A stretch of DNA of 19,165 bases from Peptostreptococcaceae bacterium (GCA_016650115.1 JAENWI010000008.1:1-19165); one strand, 5' to 3'. Positions 1 through 8,107 are shown, counted from the stretch's first letter. Notes: generated by a model from the sequence alone, not told the origin. Made by a program: numbers and translations.

Positions 1-59
1 CAGTCATAAAAAGTTAAAGCTCCTAAGCGTTTCAAAAACACTATTAACAGAAAGGAGAA

Positions 60-140
60 GGCAAGAAAGTATTGTCCGTCAAGGGCAATTCCTCCCCGCC
101 TAAATTGCCTTTGGCAACTATAAACGGGGTATCCTTGCCG
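60..140 (+). promoter_or_regulatory. Structured leader in front of aroA (candidate)
   Basis: The 80 bases before aroA hold several complementary segments. AAGGGCAATT (81-90) pairs with AATTGCCTTT (103-112). TTGCC (105-109) pairs with GGCAA (113-117) around a three-base loop. CCCCG (94-98) pairs with CGGGG (125-129). CAAGG (80-84) or GGCAAG (60-65) can pair with CCTTG/CTTGCC (133-139). Some pairings nest and others exclude each other, as in attenuators or translational switches. The patch is also more GC-rich than its surroundings. aroA has no obvious Shine-Dalgarno site inside it. I cannot match it to a known riboswitch class, so a regulatory role is inference. Confidence 0.35.
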
Positions 141-147
141 ATAATTT

Positions 148-1386
148 ATGAAAGTAAAACTCTCTCCCAGGTGGCTGGAAGGTTCGCTCTCTGCCGTTCA
201 GTCTAAATCTCATTTACATAGATTGCTGATAGCCAATGCACTTTCTGGATCAAATCAACATATAAAACTGGGGCAGATTTCAGAAGACATTGCTGCCACA
301 ATTGAATGTTTAAAGGAGCTTGTTTCTGTAGAAGCCCCTGATCTTTATTGCAATGAAAGCGGATCAACCTTAAGATTTTTATTACCGATCACTATGGCTC
401 TAAAAGATGAAGCGGCTTTTCATGGGAAAGGGCGGCTACCTGAAAGGCCTTTAGGCCCCCTTAAAGATGTGTTGGTTGAGGGAGGATGTGTTTTTTTAAA
501 CGGCACAGATTCCATGTTTGCTGTAAAAGGAAAGTTGAAATCCGGAAGATATTACTTACCTGGAAATGTCAGCTCGCAATACATAACAGGACTTCTTTTC
601 GCGCTGCCTCTGGTTAAGGGAGAAAGCAAAGTTGTTGTATCAAAACCTCTAGAATCTGTGGGATACATCAATATGACCCTTCAGGTTCTGGATCTCTATG
701 GCATAAGGATTTTTATAGACAGAATTTCGGATGAAGACAATGTGATATTTACAATTCCCGGAGGGCAGGAATATAAAGCACCCATTGAAACTCCTGTTGT
801 TGAGGGAGATTGGTCCAACAGCGCTTTTTGGCTTGCAGCCGGAGCCATTTCCAGACAAGGAGAAGGTATTGATGTTTACGGATTATCTCATAGTTCTGCA
901 CAGGGAGATAAAGAAATTATTGATTTACTGAAGAGTTTTGGCGCCAAAATACTTTTTTCTGATGATCACGCCTTTGTATCCAAGGGCAATCTTTGCGGCA
1001 TAACAATCGATGCATCAAACATTCCAGATCTTGTTCCCATTCTGGCAGTTCTTGCTTCGGTTTCCCAGGGAATAACGAGAATAATAAAAGCAGACAGAGT
1101 TCGCATCAAAGAAAGCGACCGTCTCCATGCCATCAGTGTATCATTAAATGCAATCGGCGGAATTGTAACCGAACTTGAGGATGGTCTTATCATTAATGGG
1201 GTTGATTCCCTTACCGGCGGATTTGTTCCCTCTTTTAACGACCACCGTATTGTAATGGCAATGACAATTGCCTCCTGCTGCTGCGAAAGCGAAATTATTA
1301 TTGATGGTGCAGAAGCCATCAATAAATCATATCCGACTTTTTTTGATGACTTTACGATTCTTGGCGGCAAACACAGCTATCTTTAA
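148..1386 (+). CDS. aroA: 3-phosphoshikimate 1-carboxyvinyltransferase (EPSP synthase)
   Basis: Sixth step of the shikimate pathway: transfers the enolpyruvyl group of PEP to shikimate-3-phosphate in the cytoplasm. The 412-residue protein has the family landmarks. These are an N-terminal QSKSHLHR segment (the usual G-D-K-S-x-x-x-R site, with Lys20 and Arg25), an ESGSTLRFLLP phosphate-binding stretch near residue 70, VRIKESDRL and the C-terminal FNDHRIVMA. The length is slightly below the usual 425-430. The ATG at 148 fits the family N-terminus, but no good ribosome binding site precedes it, only the GC-rich hairpin leader. aroC starts 11 bases after the stop, and its ribosome binding site overlaps the aroA TAA. 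First complete gene of the aro operon. Confidence 0.95.
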   Translation: MKVKLSPRWLEGSLSAVQSKSHLHRLLIANALSGSNQHIKLGQISEDIAATIECLKELVSVEAPDLYCNESGSTLRFLLPITMALKDEAAFHGKGRLPERPLGPLKDVLVEGGCVFLNGTDSMFAVKGKLKSGRYYLPGNVSSQYITGLLFALPLVKGESKVVVSKPLESVGYINMTLQVLDLYGIRIFIDRISDEDNVIFTIPGGQEYKAPIETPVVEGDWSNSAFWLAAGAISRQGEGIDVYGLSHSSAQGDKEIIDLLKSFGAKILFSDDHAFVSKGNLCGITIDASNIPDLVPILAVLASVSQGITRIIKADRVRIKESDRLHAISVSLNAIGGIVTELEDGLIINGVDSLTGGFVPSFNDHRIVMAMTIASCCCESEIIIDGAEAINKSYPTFFDDFTILGGKHSYL

Positions 1387-1397
1387 GGAGACAACAT

Positions 1398-2399
1398 ATG
1401 GAATCTACAATAGGCAAAAACATAATAATGACTGTGTCGGGAGGATCTCACGAAGACTCTGTCAATATAGAGATTAAAGGGATACCAAAAGGTGTTTTAA
1501 TTGACTTTGATGAACTTAATGCTTTTTTAGCAAGGAGAGCGCCTGGCAGCGGTCCCTTTTCCACCCAGAGGAAAGAAGCAGATCTTCCTGTTTTTTTACA
1601 AGGGTTTAATGAGACAGTTACAAACGGAGAACCTGTTATTGCCATTATTAAAAATACAAATATCAGGCCAGCTGATTATAACCTGAACCTGCCCCGACCT
1701 TCTCATGCAGATTATACTGCCTTCCTTAAATATGGAAATCAGGTGAATATGTCTGGAGGCGGTCCTTTCTCTGGAAGGATGACTGCACCAATGTGCATCG
1801 CTGGCGGTATTGCTCTTCAAATTTTGAAATTAAAAAAAGTGGAAATCCAGGCAAAAATTCATTCAATCGGCAAAATTAAAGGTGGCCCTCATATGATGGA
1901 TGAAATACTTAAAGCAAAAGCCAACGACGACTCCGTTGGAGGTATTGTTGAATGTAGCGTTGCTGGTCTTCCTGTTGGACTTGGTGGCCCAATGTTTGAC
2001 GGGGTCGAAAGCAAACTTGCTGCTCTTCTATTTGGTATCCCAGCGGTTAAGGGCGTTGATTTTGGTGCGGGTTTTGAAGCTTCTTCAATGCGTGGAAGCG
2101 AACATAATGATGCTTTTTATATGGAAGACGATTCAGTAAAAACGCGAACAAACAATCATGGAGGCATCCTGGGAGGAATTACAAGCGGCATGCCCCTTAA
2201 CCTGAGAGTTGCTTTTAAGCCTACTCCTTCCATTGGCATTCCACAGGAAACCGTCAACCTCACTGAAGGTATCAATACAATTATCAAGACCAAAGGTCGA
2301 CATGATCCTTGTGTGGTTCCGAGAGCAGTTCCTGTTGTTGAAGCTCTGGTAGCAATCGGTATTTTAGACCTGTTTTTAGAAGAGGAGTGGATAAAATGA
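1398..2399 (+). CDS. aroC: Chorismate synthase, short and divergent
   Basis: Last step to chorismate: trans-1,4-elimination of phosphate from EPSP, using reduced FMN. At 333 residues it is shorter than the usual 360-390. Recognisable signatures are RRAPG and QRKEAD near residues 46-61, HADY near 110, a GSEHND segment, TNNHGGILGGITSGMP, KPTPSI and GRHDPCV with its Asp. Two normally strict motifs differ. GESHG near the N-terminus reads GGSHE (His18 kept), and the GGGxxSxR flavin/substrate loop reads SGGGPFSGRMTAP, a variant of the clostridial GGGHFSGR form. The start has AAGGAG about 8 bases upstream. Operon context leaves little doubt about pathway, but activity is inferred. Confidence 0.9.
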   Translation: MESTIGKNIIMTVSGGSHEDSVNIEIKGIPKGVLIDFDELNAFLARRAPGSGPFSTQRKEADLPVFLQGFNETVTNGEPVIAIIKNTNIRPADYNLNLPRPSHADYTAFLKYGNQVNMSGGGPFSGRMTAPMCIAGGIALQILKLKKVEIQAKIHSIGKIKGGPHMMDEILKAKANDDSVGGIVECSVAGLPVGLGGPMFDGVESKLAALLFGIPAVKGVDFGAGFEASSMRGSEHNDAFYMEDDSVKTRTNNHGGILGGITSGMPLNLRVAFKPTPSIGIPQETVNLTEGINTIIKTKGRHDPCVVPRAVPVVEALVAIGILDLFLEEEWIK

Positions 2400-2662
2400 A
2401 TTTAGACAATATTAGAGCTGATATTGATGACATCGACCATGAACTGGTTCACCTTTTTCAAGTGCGAATGAACCTTGTGTCAGAAGTTGCAAAGTATAAA
2501 GCAGCAAACAACATCCCAATTTTCAATCCCGAAAGAGAAAAGGAAATATTAAACAATTTAATTCCAGAGGGAGAGCTTGGTCCCTATACAAAAGACTTTC
2601 TACAGTCAATCTTTGACATTAGCAAGAAGTATCAAAGTTTATTAATTCTTCAGGAGGGATAA
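2396..2662 (+). CDS. Chorismate mutase, AroQ type
   Basis: Small all-helical chorismate mutase of 88 residues, converting chorismate to prephenate for phenylalanine and tyrosine. The AroQ pattern is visible: IRADIDDIDHELVHL near the start (Arg7), a second Arg in FQVRM (Arg24), Lys in AKYK (residue 34) and PERE near residue 47. These match the substrate-binding Arg, Arg, Lys and Arg-Glu residues of the family. I chose ATG 2396 because AGAGGAG (2381-2387) lies 8 bases upstream and it makes an ATGA overlap with the aroC stop. The in-frame GTG at 2387 falls inside that ribosome binding site. It is monofunctional, with no attached dehydratase, DAHP synthase or ACT domain. Confidence 0.9.
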   Translation: MNLDNIRADIDDIDHELVHLFQVRMNLVSEVAKYKAANNIPIFNPEREKEILNNLIPEGELGPYTKDFLQSIFDISKKYQSLLILQEG

Positions 2663-2663
2663 A

Positions 2664-3899
2664 ATGCTTTATGGGCTTATCGGTGAAAAATTAGGTCATA
2701 GCTATTCAAAAATAATACATGAAAGTTTTGGTAAATATGACTATGATTTAATAGAATTAAATAAAGAAAGCTTCATTACTTTTATGGCTGCACGAGACTT
2801 TACGGGCATCAATGTCACCATCCCCTACAAAAGGGATGCAATACCATTTTGTGACGCTTTAACCCCTGTCGCAAAGGCTATTGGGTCTGTTAACACAATG
2901 TATTTTCAGAATGGAAAGCTTATCGGTGATAATACAGATTATTTTGGCTTTAATTATATGCTCCAATGGTCGGGTATTTCCCTAAAGGATAAGAAAGTTC
3001 TTATTCTCGGTGCCGGCGGTTCTTCTTTGATGGTTGTAAAGGCTGCAAAAGATCTGGAAGCGAAAGAGATTATTGTTGCCTCACGAACCGGCCTGAATGC
3101 GATGATTTCTTTACCACAAACGATTGAACATACCGATTCACAAATTATTATCAATGCAACCCCAGTTGGCATGTACCCCCTCAATGGGGAATCGCTTATT
3201 TCTTTAAAAGATTTTCCCTTTTGCGAAGGGGTCATTGATCTGATATATAACCCCCTTTTGACGCATTTTTTGTTTGAAGCCAAAGCACTAAAAATACCTT
3301 TTTCCAATGGTCTTCCCATGCTTGTTGCTCAGGCTTTCAAGGCTTTTGAATTATTCACCGGAGCAATTTTGGAAAATAATATTTTGGAAGACACCATTTT
3401 TTCTTTGGAAAAGGAAATTAAAAATATCGTTTTAACTGGCATGCCTGGGTGTGGCAAAACGACTTTAGGGTTGCTACTGTCAGAAAAATTAAAATGCCCG
3501 TTTGTAGATACCGACGATTTAATAGAAAAACAAATTGGGATGCCTATACCTCTTTTCTTTGAAGTATCGGGAGAAGAAGAATTTCGGAAAATAGAAAGCC
3601 AGGTAGCCAGGGAAGTTGGCAAATATCAGGGTCATGTCATTTCTACAGGCGGCGGCATCATTTTAAACCCTATGAATATGGAGGCTCTTTCCCAGAACGG
3701 AACAGTGCTTTTTTTAGACAGACCTTTAGAATGTCTGGTATCAACGGGAAGACCTCTTAGCAAATCTTTGGATTCATTAAAAAAAATGGCCTCTCAAAGA
3801 ATCCCCTTGTATAAAAGGTACAGTGATTATATAATTAACGTATTCGAAAATCCTTATGAAAGCATTAATTATATACTTAAAGTATTAGGAGGAAAATAA
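2664..3899 (+). CDS. aroE-aroK: Bifunctional shikimate dehydrogenase-shikimate kinase fusion
   Basis: Single 411-residue chain carrying two sequential pathway steps. Residues 1 to about 245 are shikimate dehydrogenase: GHSYSK substrate site (11-16), NVTIPYK with catalytic Lys56, NTDYFGF with Asp92, a Rossmann GAGGSS loop (116-121) and an SRT (140-142) suited to NADPH. Residues about 250-411 are shikimate kinase: Walker A GMPGCGKTT (259-267), VDTDDLIE for shikimate and magnesium binding, STGGGI near 330 and a GRPL lid arginine. The linker is short and helical, and no stop or start lies at the junction. AGGAGGG overlaps the end of the chorismate mutase gene 5 bases before the ATG. aroE and aroK are separate genes in most bacteria. 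Confidence 0.93.
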   Translation: MLYGLIGEKLGHSYSKIIHESFGKYDYDLIELNKESFITFMAARDFTGINVTIPYKRDAIPFCDALTPVAKAIGSVNTMYFQNGKLIGDNTDYFGFNYMLQWSGISLKDKKVLILGAGGSSLMVVKAAKDLEAKEIIVASRTGLNAMISLPQTIEHTDSQIIINATPVGMYPLNGESLISLKDFPFCEGVIDLIYNPLLTHFLFEAKALKIPFSNGLPMLVAQAFKAFELFTGAILENNILEDTIFSLEKEIKNIVLTGMPGCGKTTLGLLLSEKLKCPFVDTDDLIEKQIGMPIPLFFEVSGEEEFRKIESQVAREVGKYQGHVISTGGGIILNPMNMEALSQNGTVLFLDRPLECLVSTGRPLSKSLDSLKKMASQRIPLYKRYSDYIINVFENPYESINYILKVLGGK

Positions 3900-3900
3900 T

Positions 3901-4281
3901 ATGAGAAAAGTTGTATCAACAAAAAATGCTCCTGCCGCAATAGGCCCTTATTCACAGGCAAATATCTTTGGGAATTTGGTGTTTACTTCCGGACAGGTTC
4001 CGCTTATTCCTGAAACTGGCGTGGTTGTTTCCGGCGGGATTGAAGAGCAGACGCAGCAGTCCCTTAATAATGTTAAGGCTGTTTTAGAAGAGGCTGGATC
4101 TTCAATGGAGAAAGTTTTAAAAACCACTGTTTTTATTAAAGATATGAACGATTTTGCAAAAGTGAATGGAATTTATGCCAAATTCTTTACAGAAGGGTCC
4201 TTTCCTTCCAGATCGGCTGTTGAAGTTGCAAGGCTTCCTAAGGATGTGCTTGTTGAAATCGAAGCCATTGCTTATATTTAA
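3901..4281 (+). CDS. ridA: RidA/YjgF family enamine/imine deaminase
   Basis: 126-residue member of the Rid family, trimeric cytoplasmic enzymes that hydrolyse reactive 2-aminoacrylate and related imines released by PLP enzymes. Family marks are AIGPYSQA near residue 14, TSGQVP, the central NVKAVLEEAGSSMEKVLKTT stretch, and PSRSAVEVARLPKD near the C-terminus, whose first Arg is the conserved substrate-binding residue of active RidA proteins. It starts one base after the aroEK stop, with AGGAGGA (3887-3893) 7 bases upstream, and is the last gene before the operon terminator. Its place in a chorismate operon suggests a link with aromatic amino acid metabolism, but no specific substrate can be read from the sequence. 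Confidence 0.93.
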   Translation: MRKVVSTKNAPAAIGPYSQANIFGNLVFTSGQVPLIPETGVVVSGGIEEQTQQSLNNVKAVLEEAGSSMEKVLKTTVFIKDMNDFAKVNGIYAKFFTEGSFPSRSAVEVARLPKDVLVEIEAIAYI

Positions 4282-4315
4282 ATAATATTAAACATACCCA
4301 TGTATTCAGGACTAG

Positions 4316-4350
4316 AAAGGCGGCTTTCCCAAATGGAAGCCGCCTTTCTT
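4316..4350 (+). terminator. Rho-independent terminator of the aro operon
   Basis: AAAGGCGGCTT (4316-4326) and AAGCCGCCTTT (4338-4348) form an 11-bp GC-rich stem, extendable by TCC/GGA with one bulged T, closed by a short loop. It is followed by a modestly T-rich CTTTATACTATTT. It lies about 35 bases after ridA. Because the - strand block ends by convergence at 4450, the hairpin may also stop transcription from that side, although the T-tract on that strand is poor. Confidence 0.85.
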
Positions 4351-4449
4351 TATACTATTTGACCAAATTGTGCATCTGTCAGATCCCGCAACGCTTCCGC
4401 TTCTATCTACCTGATGGCATTTGTTCTAACCATTACCATTCCACCCCTG

Positions 4450-6399
4450 TCACTCTGTTGTGCTTAATATCTCTTCCTTGTTTTTCTCAACCTGGCTTAC
4501 CTTCATTTTTGAAACATCCGCTGGATTCACTTCTTCAAGCAATCCAAGTACTGTCGGGCTTAAGTATATTGTTTTAAGAACATCATCACCTAAAGAAACC
4601 TTACTGTATTCAGTGAAATTTTCCCCCTTTAAATAAAATTTTCCCATTATTTCAACCACTTTGCTGATTTCGATTGTCCGAACTCCCATTTTCATGTCTG
4701 TTGGCATAAAAGGAGAAACACCGCCATAAACAAATTTGTTCCCGTAAAGCATATCATATTCTAATGTCTGAAGTTCTTTTTTATATGTAAGGGGATCATT
4801 GTTTGTCTGATGGAAACTGGTCAAGGTCCCTTCATGTATTCCTATACGGTCTAATACCTCAGCCCCTAATTGGTAGGCCGTCAGGTCCTCATCTTTTTTT
4901 GGTATACCAAAATTGCTCCAAATAACATACTCCGTCTGGTATAGAGACCCTGATTTCATATCCGATTCCTCCATTTCGAGGGCAGGAAGATGATCTCCAT
5001 ACACAACCAAAACAACCTTTTCATCATATTTGGTCAGCGTTTCAGTAAGATCTTTAATAAAAAGATCCATTTCCCTTATCTGATTTACATAATATTCATA
5101 TTGCCATTTTAACGACTCGTTTTCCACTCCACTAACTGTAATAGCAGGATCCATTATTACCTGATAAGTCGGATATTTCCCGTGACCCTGAACTGAAATT
5201 GTATAAATATAATCCTGGTTCGGTGTTGATTTCAAAGCTGCCATAATCTCGCTTGTCAGTATCCCATCTTTTGCCCAGTTTTTTGGTGTTTTCACCGGGC
5301 CAATCATATATTCCAAAGAGGTAAAGGTATCAAATCCCAGATTTTTAAAAACCTTGTTTCTCCCGTAAAAAACTGCTCTGTGATTATGAATAGCATGGGT
5401 TGAGTAGCCAATTTTTTTTAGATCAAAAGGTATACTTTCACAGGTTTTTTTCGTCAGAATTGATTTGTATGGATACTCTCCCGGGCCGAAAAATTTAACG
5501 CTCATTCCAGTTATCGATTCAAATTCAGTGTTCGCAGTTCCTGCACCAACTACCGGTACCGTCAGCGATCCTGTCGAATAATTTTGTTTAAGTTCTCTAA
5601 AGTTTGGCGCCGGGTCCTCAGATAATGTAATGTTGTTAAATAAATTAGGGTCTTCAAAAGACTCCAACTGAAGCATTATGATATTGGTTTTTGAATTTGC
5701 AGATGGTTCTTGTTCATTACCAATAATCTCCTCGATGCTTGCCCTTGAGTAATCTTCAGGCATTTTTACTCCTGTATTTAGCCATGTACTTAAAAAGCAA
5801 TATGGAACACCATAGTCTCTATAGGCGTAATTCAAATTACCAAAGTAAGTATCTACTACTTTGGTTTGAATGGCCAGGTTTGTAATGCCAAAGGTTGCAA
5901 CCAGAATCGCTACAACTACAAGAATATTTTTCTTGTAGTTTATTGACTGCCTTCGTTTTGGTGCAAAAATAACCAAAGCAATTATTCCGGCTAATAAAAT
6001 GCCTAAACCAACTAAACTTAAAATGATTTGTGTTTTAGACAGGTAATTGGTTACTAATGAAAGTCCATCTTGAAGAACCTCTACATCTTTAGTCGTAAAA
6101 GGCGTCATTCTGTTTTTCAAAATGATCCCATTTATGATCCCAAGTGCCAGCCAAAATAATGAAAGGAAAACATATGCAAAAAACCTTCTTCTAAATAAAA
6201 TAGAAAAGGATAAAAACGCAAATATGATTAATGAATTGAACAGGAATACCAATGGACTTTTAACAAAAAAACTTAATCCTTCAAGGATTGACTGCCTGCT
6301 TAACGCCTCAATGATAAAATTCAAAGTCAGCGCCAAAAAGGCACACATTCCAATTGAATTATGTAAGTGTTTCAGATATATTCTTTTAATTTTTCCCAT
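4450..6399 (-). CDS. LtaS-like phosphoglycerol transferase / sulfatase with C-terminal IPT-like domain
   Basis: 649-residue membrane enzyme of the alkaline-phosphatase superfamily, resembling lipoteichoic acid synthase. About five hydrophobic helices occupy residues 15-180 (near 17-32, 47-69, 72-94, 122-146 and 158-178), followed by an extracellular catalytic domain. Metal and nucleophile sites match LtaS: Glu246 in LQLESFED, Thr288 in GAGTANTEFE, His406 in SVQGHGKY, and Asp469-His470 in YGDHLPAL. Residues about 574-649 form an extra beta-rich tail with KGENFTEYSKV and TIYLSPT, which look like an IPT/TIG fold. The start overlaps the rsmA stop by one base (TAATG). Likely makes or modifies a glycerophosphate polymer outside the membrane; the exact polymer cannot be told. 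Last gene of the long - strand block. Confidence 0.85.
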   Translation of the reverse strand: MGKIKRIYLKHLHNSIGMCAFLALTLNFIIEALSRQSILEGLSFFVKSPLVFLFNSLIIFAFLSFSILFRRRFFAYVFLSLFWLALGIINGIILKNRMTPFTTKDVEVLQDGLSLVTNYLSKTQIILSLVGLGILLAGIIALVIFAPKRRQSINYKKNILVVVAILVATFGITNLAIQTKVVDTYFGNLNYAYRDYGVPYCFLSTWLNTGVKMPEDYSRASIEEIIGNEQEPSANSKTNIIMLQLESFEDPNLFNNITLSEDPAPNFRELKQNYSTGSLTVPVVGAGTANTEFESITGMSVKFFGPGEYPYKSILTKKTCESIPFDLKKIGYSTHAIHNHRAVFYGRNKVFKNLGFDTFTSLEYMIGPVKTPKNWAKDGILTSEIMAALKSTPNQDYIYTISVQGHGKYPTYQVIMDPAITVSGVENESLKWQYEYYVNQIREMDLFIKDLTETLTKYDEKVVLVVYGDHLPALEMEESDMKSGSLYQTEYVIWSNFGIPKKDEDLTAYQLGAEVLDRIGIHEGTLTSFHQTNNDPLTYKKELQTLEYDMLYGNKFVYGGVSPFMPTDMKMGVRTIEISKVVEIMGKFYLKGENFTEYSKVSLGDDVLKTIYLSPTVLGLLEEVNPADVSKMKVSQVEKNKEEILSTTE

Positions 6400-7268
6400 T
6401 ATTTCACCTGTAATTCATTTGCGATGTTGGCAAATTCTTCAATGCTGAGCGTTTCGGCTCTTCTTTTGCTGTCAATTTTTGCAATTTCCAATGCCTTTCC
6501 AACTTCCTCTTTAGAGGCTCCCATTGCTCCCGTAAGAGAATTTAGCAAGGTTTTCCTACGCTGGCCAAAGCCTGATTTTATGCACCTGAAAAACACCTTC
6601 TCGTCCTTCAGGAACACCGGCCTCTCTTTTCTGATATCCAGTCTGAGAACCGAGGAATCAACCTTAGGTTGAGGAATAAACACTTCCTTTGATACATTAG
6701 CAATATGTGTAATCGTACAATAATATTGTACGGCAACAGAAATTGCACCATAGGTTTTGCTCCCAGGCGGCGCCTTTAGACGATCAGCAACCTCTTTCTG
6801 CATCATTATTGTTATGCTCTCAGCCTTTACTCCATCTTCGAGTATTTTCATAATAATGGGAGTGGTGATATAATATGGCAAATTGCCGATAATTTTCACG
6901 CTTTCTATCTTTTGACCTTTATATTCCCTATTTTGTTCCAGCAATTCATTTAAATCGGTCTTTAAAATATCTTTGTTTAATATTTCTATATTATCATATT
7001 CTTTCAGAGTTTCTTCCAAAATCGGGATCAGTTTCCTGTCAATTTCTATTGCGATTACCTTTGCAGCTTTTTCAGCCGCTTCCGATGTAAGCACTCCAAT
7101 TCCTGGGCCGATTTCAATGACAAGGTCATTTTTTGTTATTGCCGGTGCCTGAATTATTTTTTCTATAATATTTTTATCCGTCAAGAAATTCTGTCCCAAA
7201 CTTTTAGAGAGCTTAAAATCATGTTTATCTTTGATTTCTCTGATTGTTGCTGGTGTATAAAGCTTCAT
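6399..7268 (-). CDS. rsmA: 16S rRNA (adenine1518/1519-N6) dimethyltransferase
   Basis: 289-residue KsgA/RsmA enzyme. It uses S-adenosylmethionine to dimethylate two adjacent adenines in the 3' terminal hairpin of 16S rRNA during small-subunit maturation. It shows the N-terminal SLGQNFLTD motif, the SAM-binding VIEIGPGIGVLT near residue 50, an acidic AIEIDRKL, and the catalytic IGNLPYYITTPI near residue 127, followed by the helical C-terminal domain with FGQRRKTL. The ATG has GGAGAG about 7 bases upstream, inside the end of rnmV, and only three bases separate the genes. The rnmV-rsmA pairing is the standard Firmicutes arrangement. Confidence 0.96.
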   Translation of the reverse strand: MKLYTPATIREIKDKHDFKLSKSLGQNFLTDKNIIEKIIQAPAITKNDLVIEIGPGIGVLTSEAAEKAAKVIAIEIDRKLIPILEETLKEYDNIEILNKDILKTDLNELLEQNREYKGQKIESVKIIGNLPYYITTPIIMKILEDGVKAESITIMMQKEVADRLKAPPGSKTYGAISVAVQYYCTITHIANVSKEVFIPQPKVDSSVLRLDIRKERPVFLKDEKVFFRCIKSGFGQRRKTLLNSLTGAMGASKEEVGKALEIAKIDSKRRAETLSIEEFANIANELQVK

Positions 7269-7271
7269 TGA

Positions 7272-7817
7272 TTACTCTCCATCTATTCTTTCAAGGAATT
7301 CCTGTCTTGAAATTCCAAATTGATTTAATTTTTTTAAAAAGGCATGACTGTTTCCATACCCGATACCTAGGGACTTCCCTATCTTGGTTCTTCTTTCAGC
7401 GGCTCCCTGTCCTCCCGATAATCCATATTTTCTAAGGTCTTCAATAGTAAATTCCTGTCTTTTATCCATTAAAGTATACCGTGCTAAATCAAGGGCTTTT
7501 ATTATATTTTCTACTGATGCATTTTCAATTCCCACATTGCCTTTTTTTGTTGCTTCTTCAACCCCTAGATAAGCGTTTTTTGCATTTGGGAATCTTGCAT
7601 TTAGTTTTTTTCTGATTTCTTCGCCTGAAAAATCGGGATCTGTAAAAATAATCAATCCTCTTTCTTTGTACGCCTTTTCAATCAGTTCCCAAGTTTCTTT
7701 TTTTATTCCAAATCCATGAGTCGCAATTGTATCTGCCTCAATCGCTCTATTTACAGCAGCCTGGTCATCTCTTCCTTCAACCACTATTATTTCTTTCAAC
7801 ACACTGATTATATCCAT
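7272..7817 (-). CDS. rnmV: Ribonuclease M5
   Basis: 181-residue Toprim-family nuclease that trims both strands of 5S rRNA precursor in low-GC Gram-positives, normally with L18 bound. The Toprim motif is intact: IIVVEGRDD near residue 10 with the catalytic Glu, a THGFGI strand, and FTDPDFSGE with the DxD pair near residue 58. The C-terminal half carries the RNase M5 signature GLSGGQGAAERR. The start codon shares one base with the DivIC-like gene's stop (TAATG), suggesting translational coupling. Length is normal for the family. Confidence 0.94.
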   Translation of the reverse strand: MDIISVLKEIIVVEGRDDQAAVNRAIEADTIATHGFGIKKETWELIEKAYKERGLIIFTDPDFSGEEIRKKLNARFPNAKNAYLGVEEATKKGNVGIENASVENIIKALDLARYTLMDKRQEFTIEDLRKYGLSGGQGAAERRTKIGKSLGIGYGNSHAFLKKLNQFGISRQEFLERIDGE

Positions 7818-8107
7818 TATTCTCCTTTGTTTTTTTCTGGCAATATATAGAGAATTTCTCCCGGAAAAATCATCCTTAATTGAGTTCTTGCCTGCTGTTC
7901 TACATATTTAGGGTCTCTGACATTTTTCAATTCCTCTTCAAGTTTAATCTTTTGCTGTAAAAGTTGCTGATTTTCAGTCTCAACCTGGCTTTGATACATT
8001 TCAACCGCAATAACATTATAGGCATAGATAACTATTACAATCAAGGCAATAATCACTGCACCTAAGTAAAATAATCTTGTCTGGGTTTTTATTTTACTCT
8101 TAATCAA
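7817..8107 (-). CDS. DivIC/FtsL-like septum formation initiator
   Basis: Small bitopic division protein of about 96 residues: a short basic N-terminus, one transmembrane helix (about 11-33), a Gln/Glu-rich coiled coil (about 38-63), and the DivIC-type ending with YVEQQARTQL and MIFPGEILY. Such proteins recruit and regulate septal peptidoglycan synthesis with FtsL and DivIB. I chose TTG 8107 because GAGGAG (8117-8122) lies 9 bases upstream. It overlaps the walK stop by eight bases (TTGATTAA). A longer reading to TTG 8134 is open but would place the ribosome binding site inside the gene. divIC is more often found elsewhere in Firmicutes chromosomes, so its position between walK and rnmV is unusual. 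Confidence 0.8.
   Translation of the reverse strand: MIKSKIKTQTRLFYLGAVIIALIVIVIYAYNVIAVEMYQSQVETENQQLLQQKIKLEEELKNVRDPKYVEQQARTQLRMIFPGEILYILPEKNKGE

Noticed and set aside
2..103. Open frame ending in TAA at 101-103 that could be the tail of an upstream gene
   Set aside because: The 33-residue text matches nothing I recognise, other frames are about as open, and it overlaps the hairpin region; too little to call a gene.
1..165. Open - strand frame across the aroA leader running off the left edge
   Set aside because: It has no start codon or ribosome binding site, and runs antisense into aroA; most likely chance.
966..1370. 134-codon - strand frame inside aroA
   Set aside because: Antisense shadow of the EPSP synthase gene without its own start signals.
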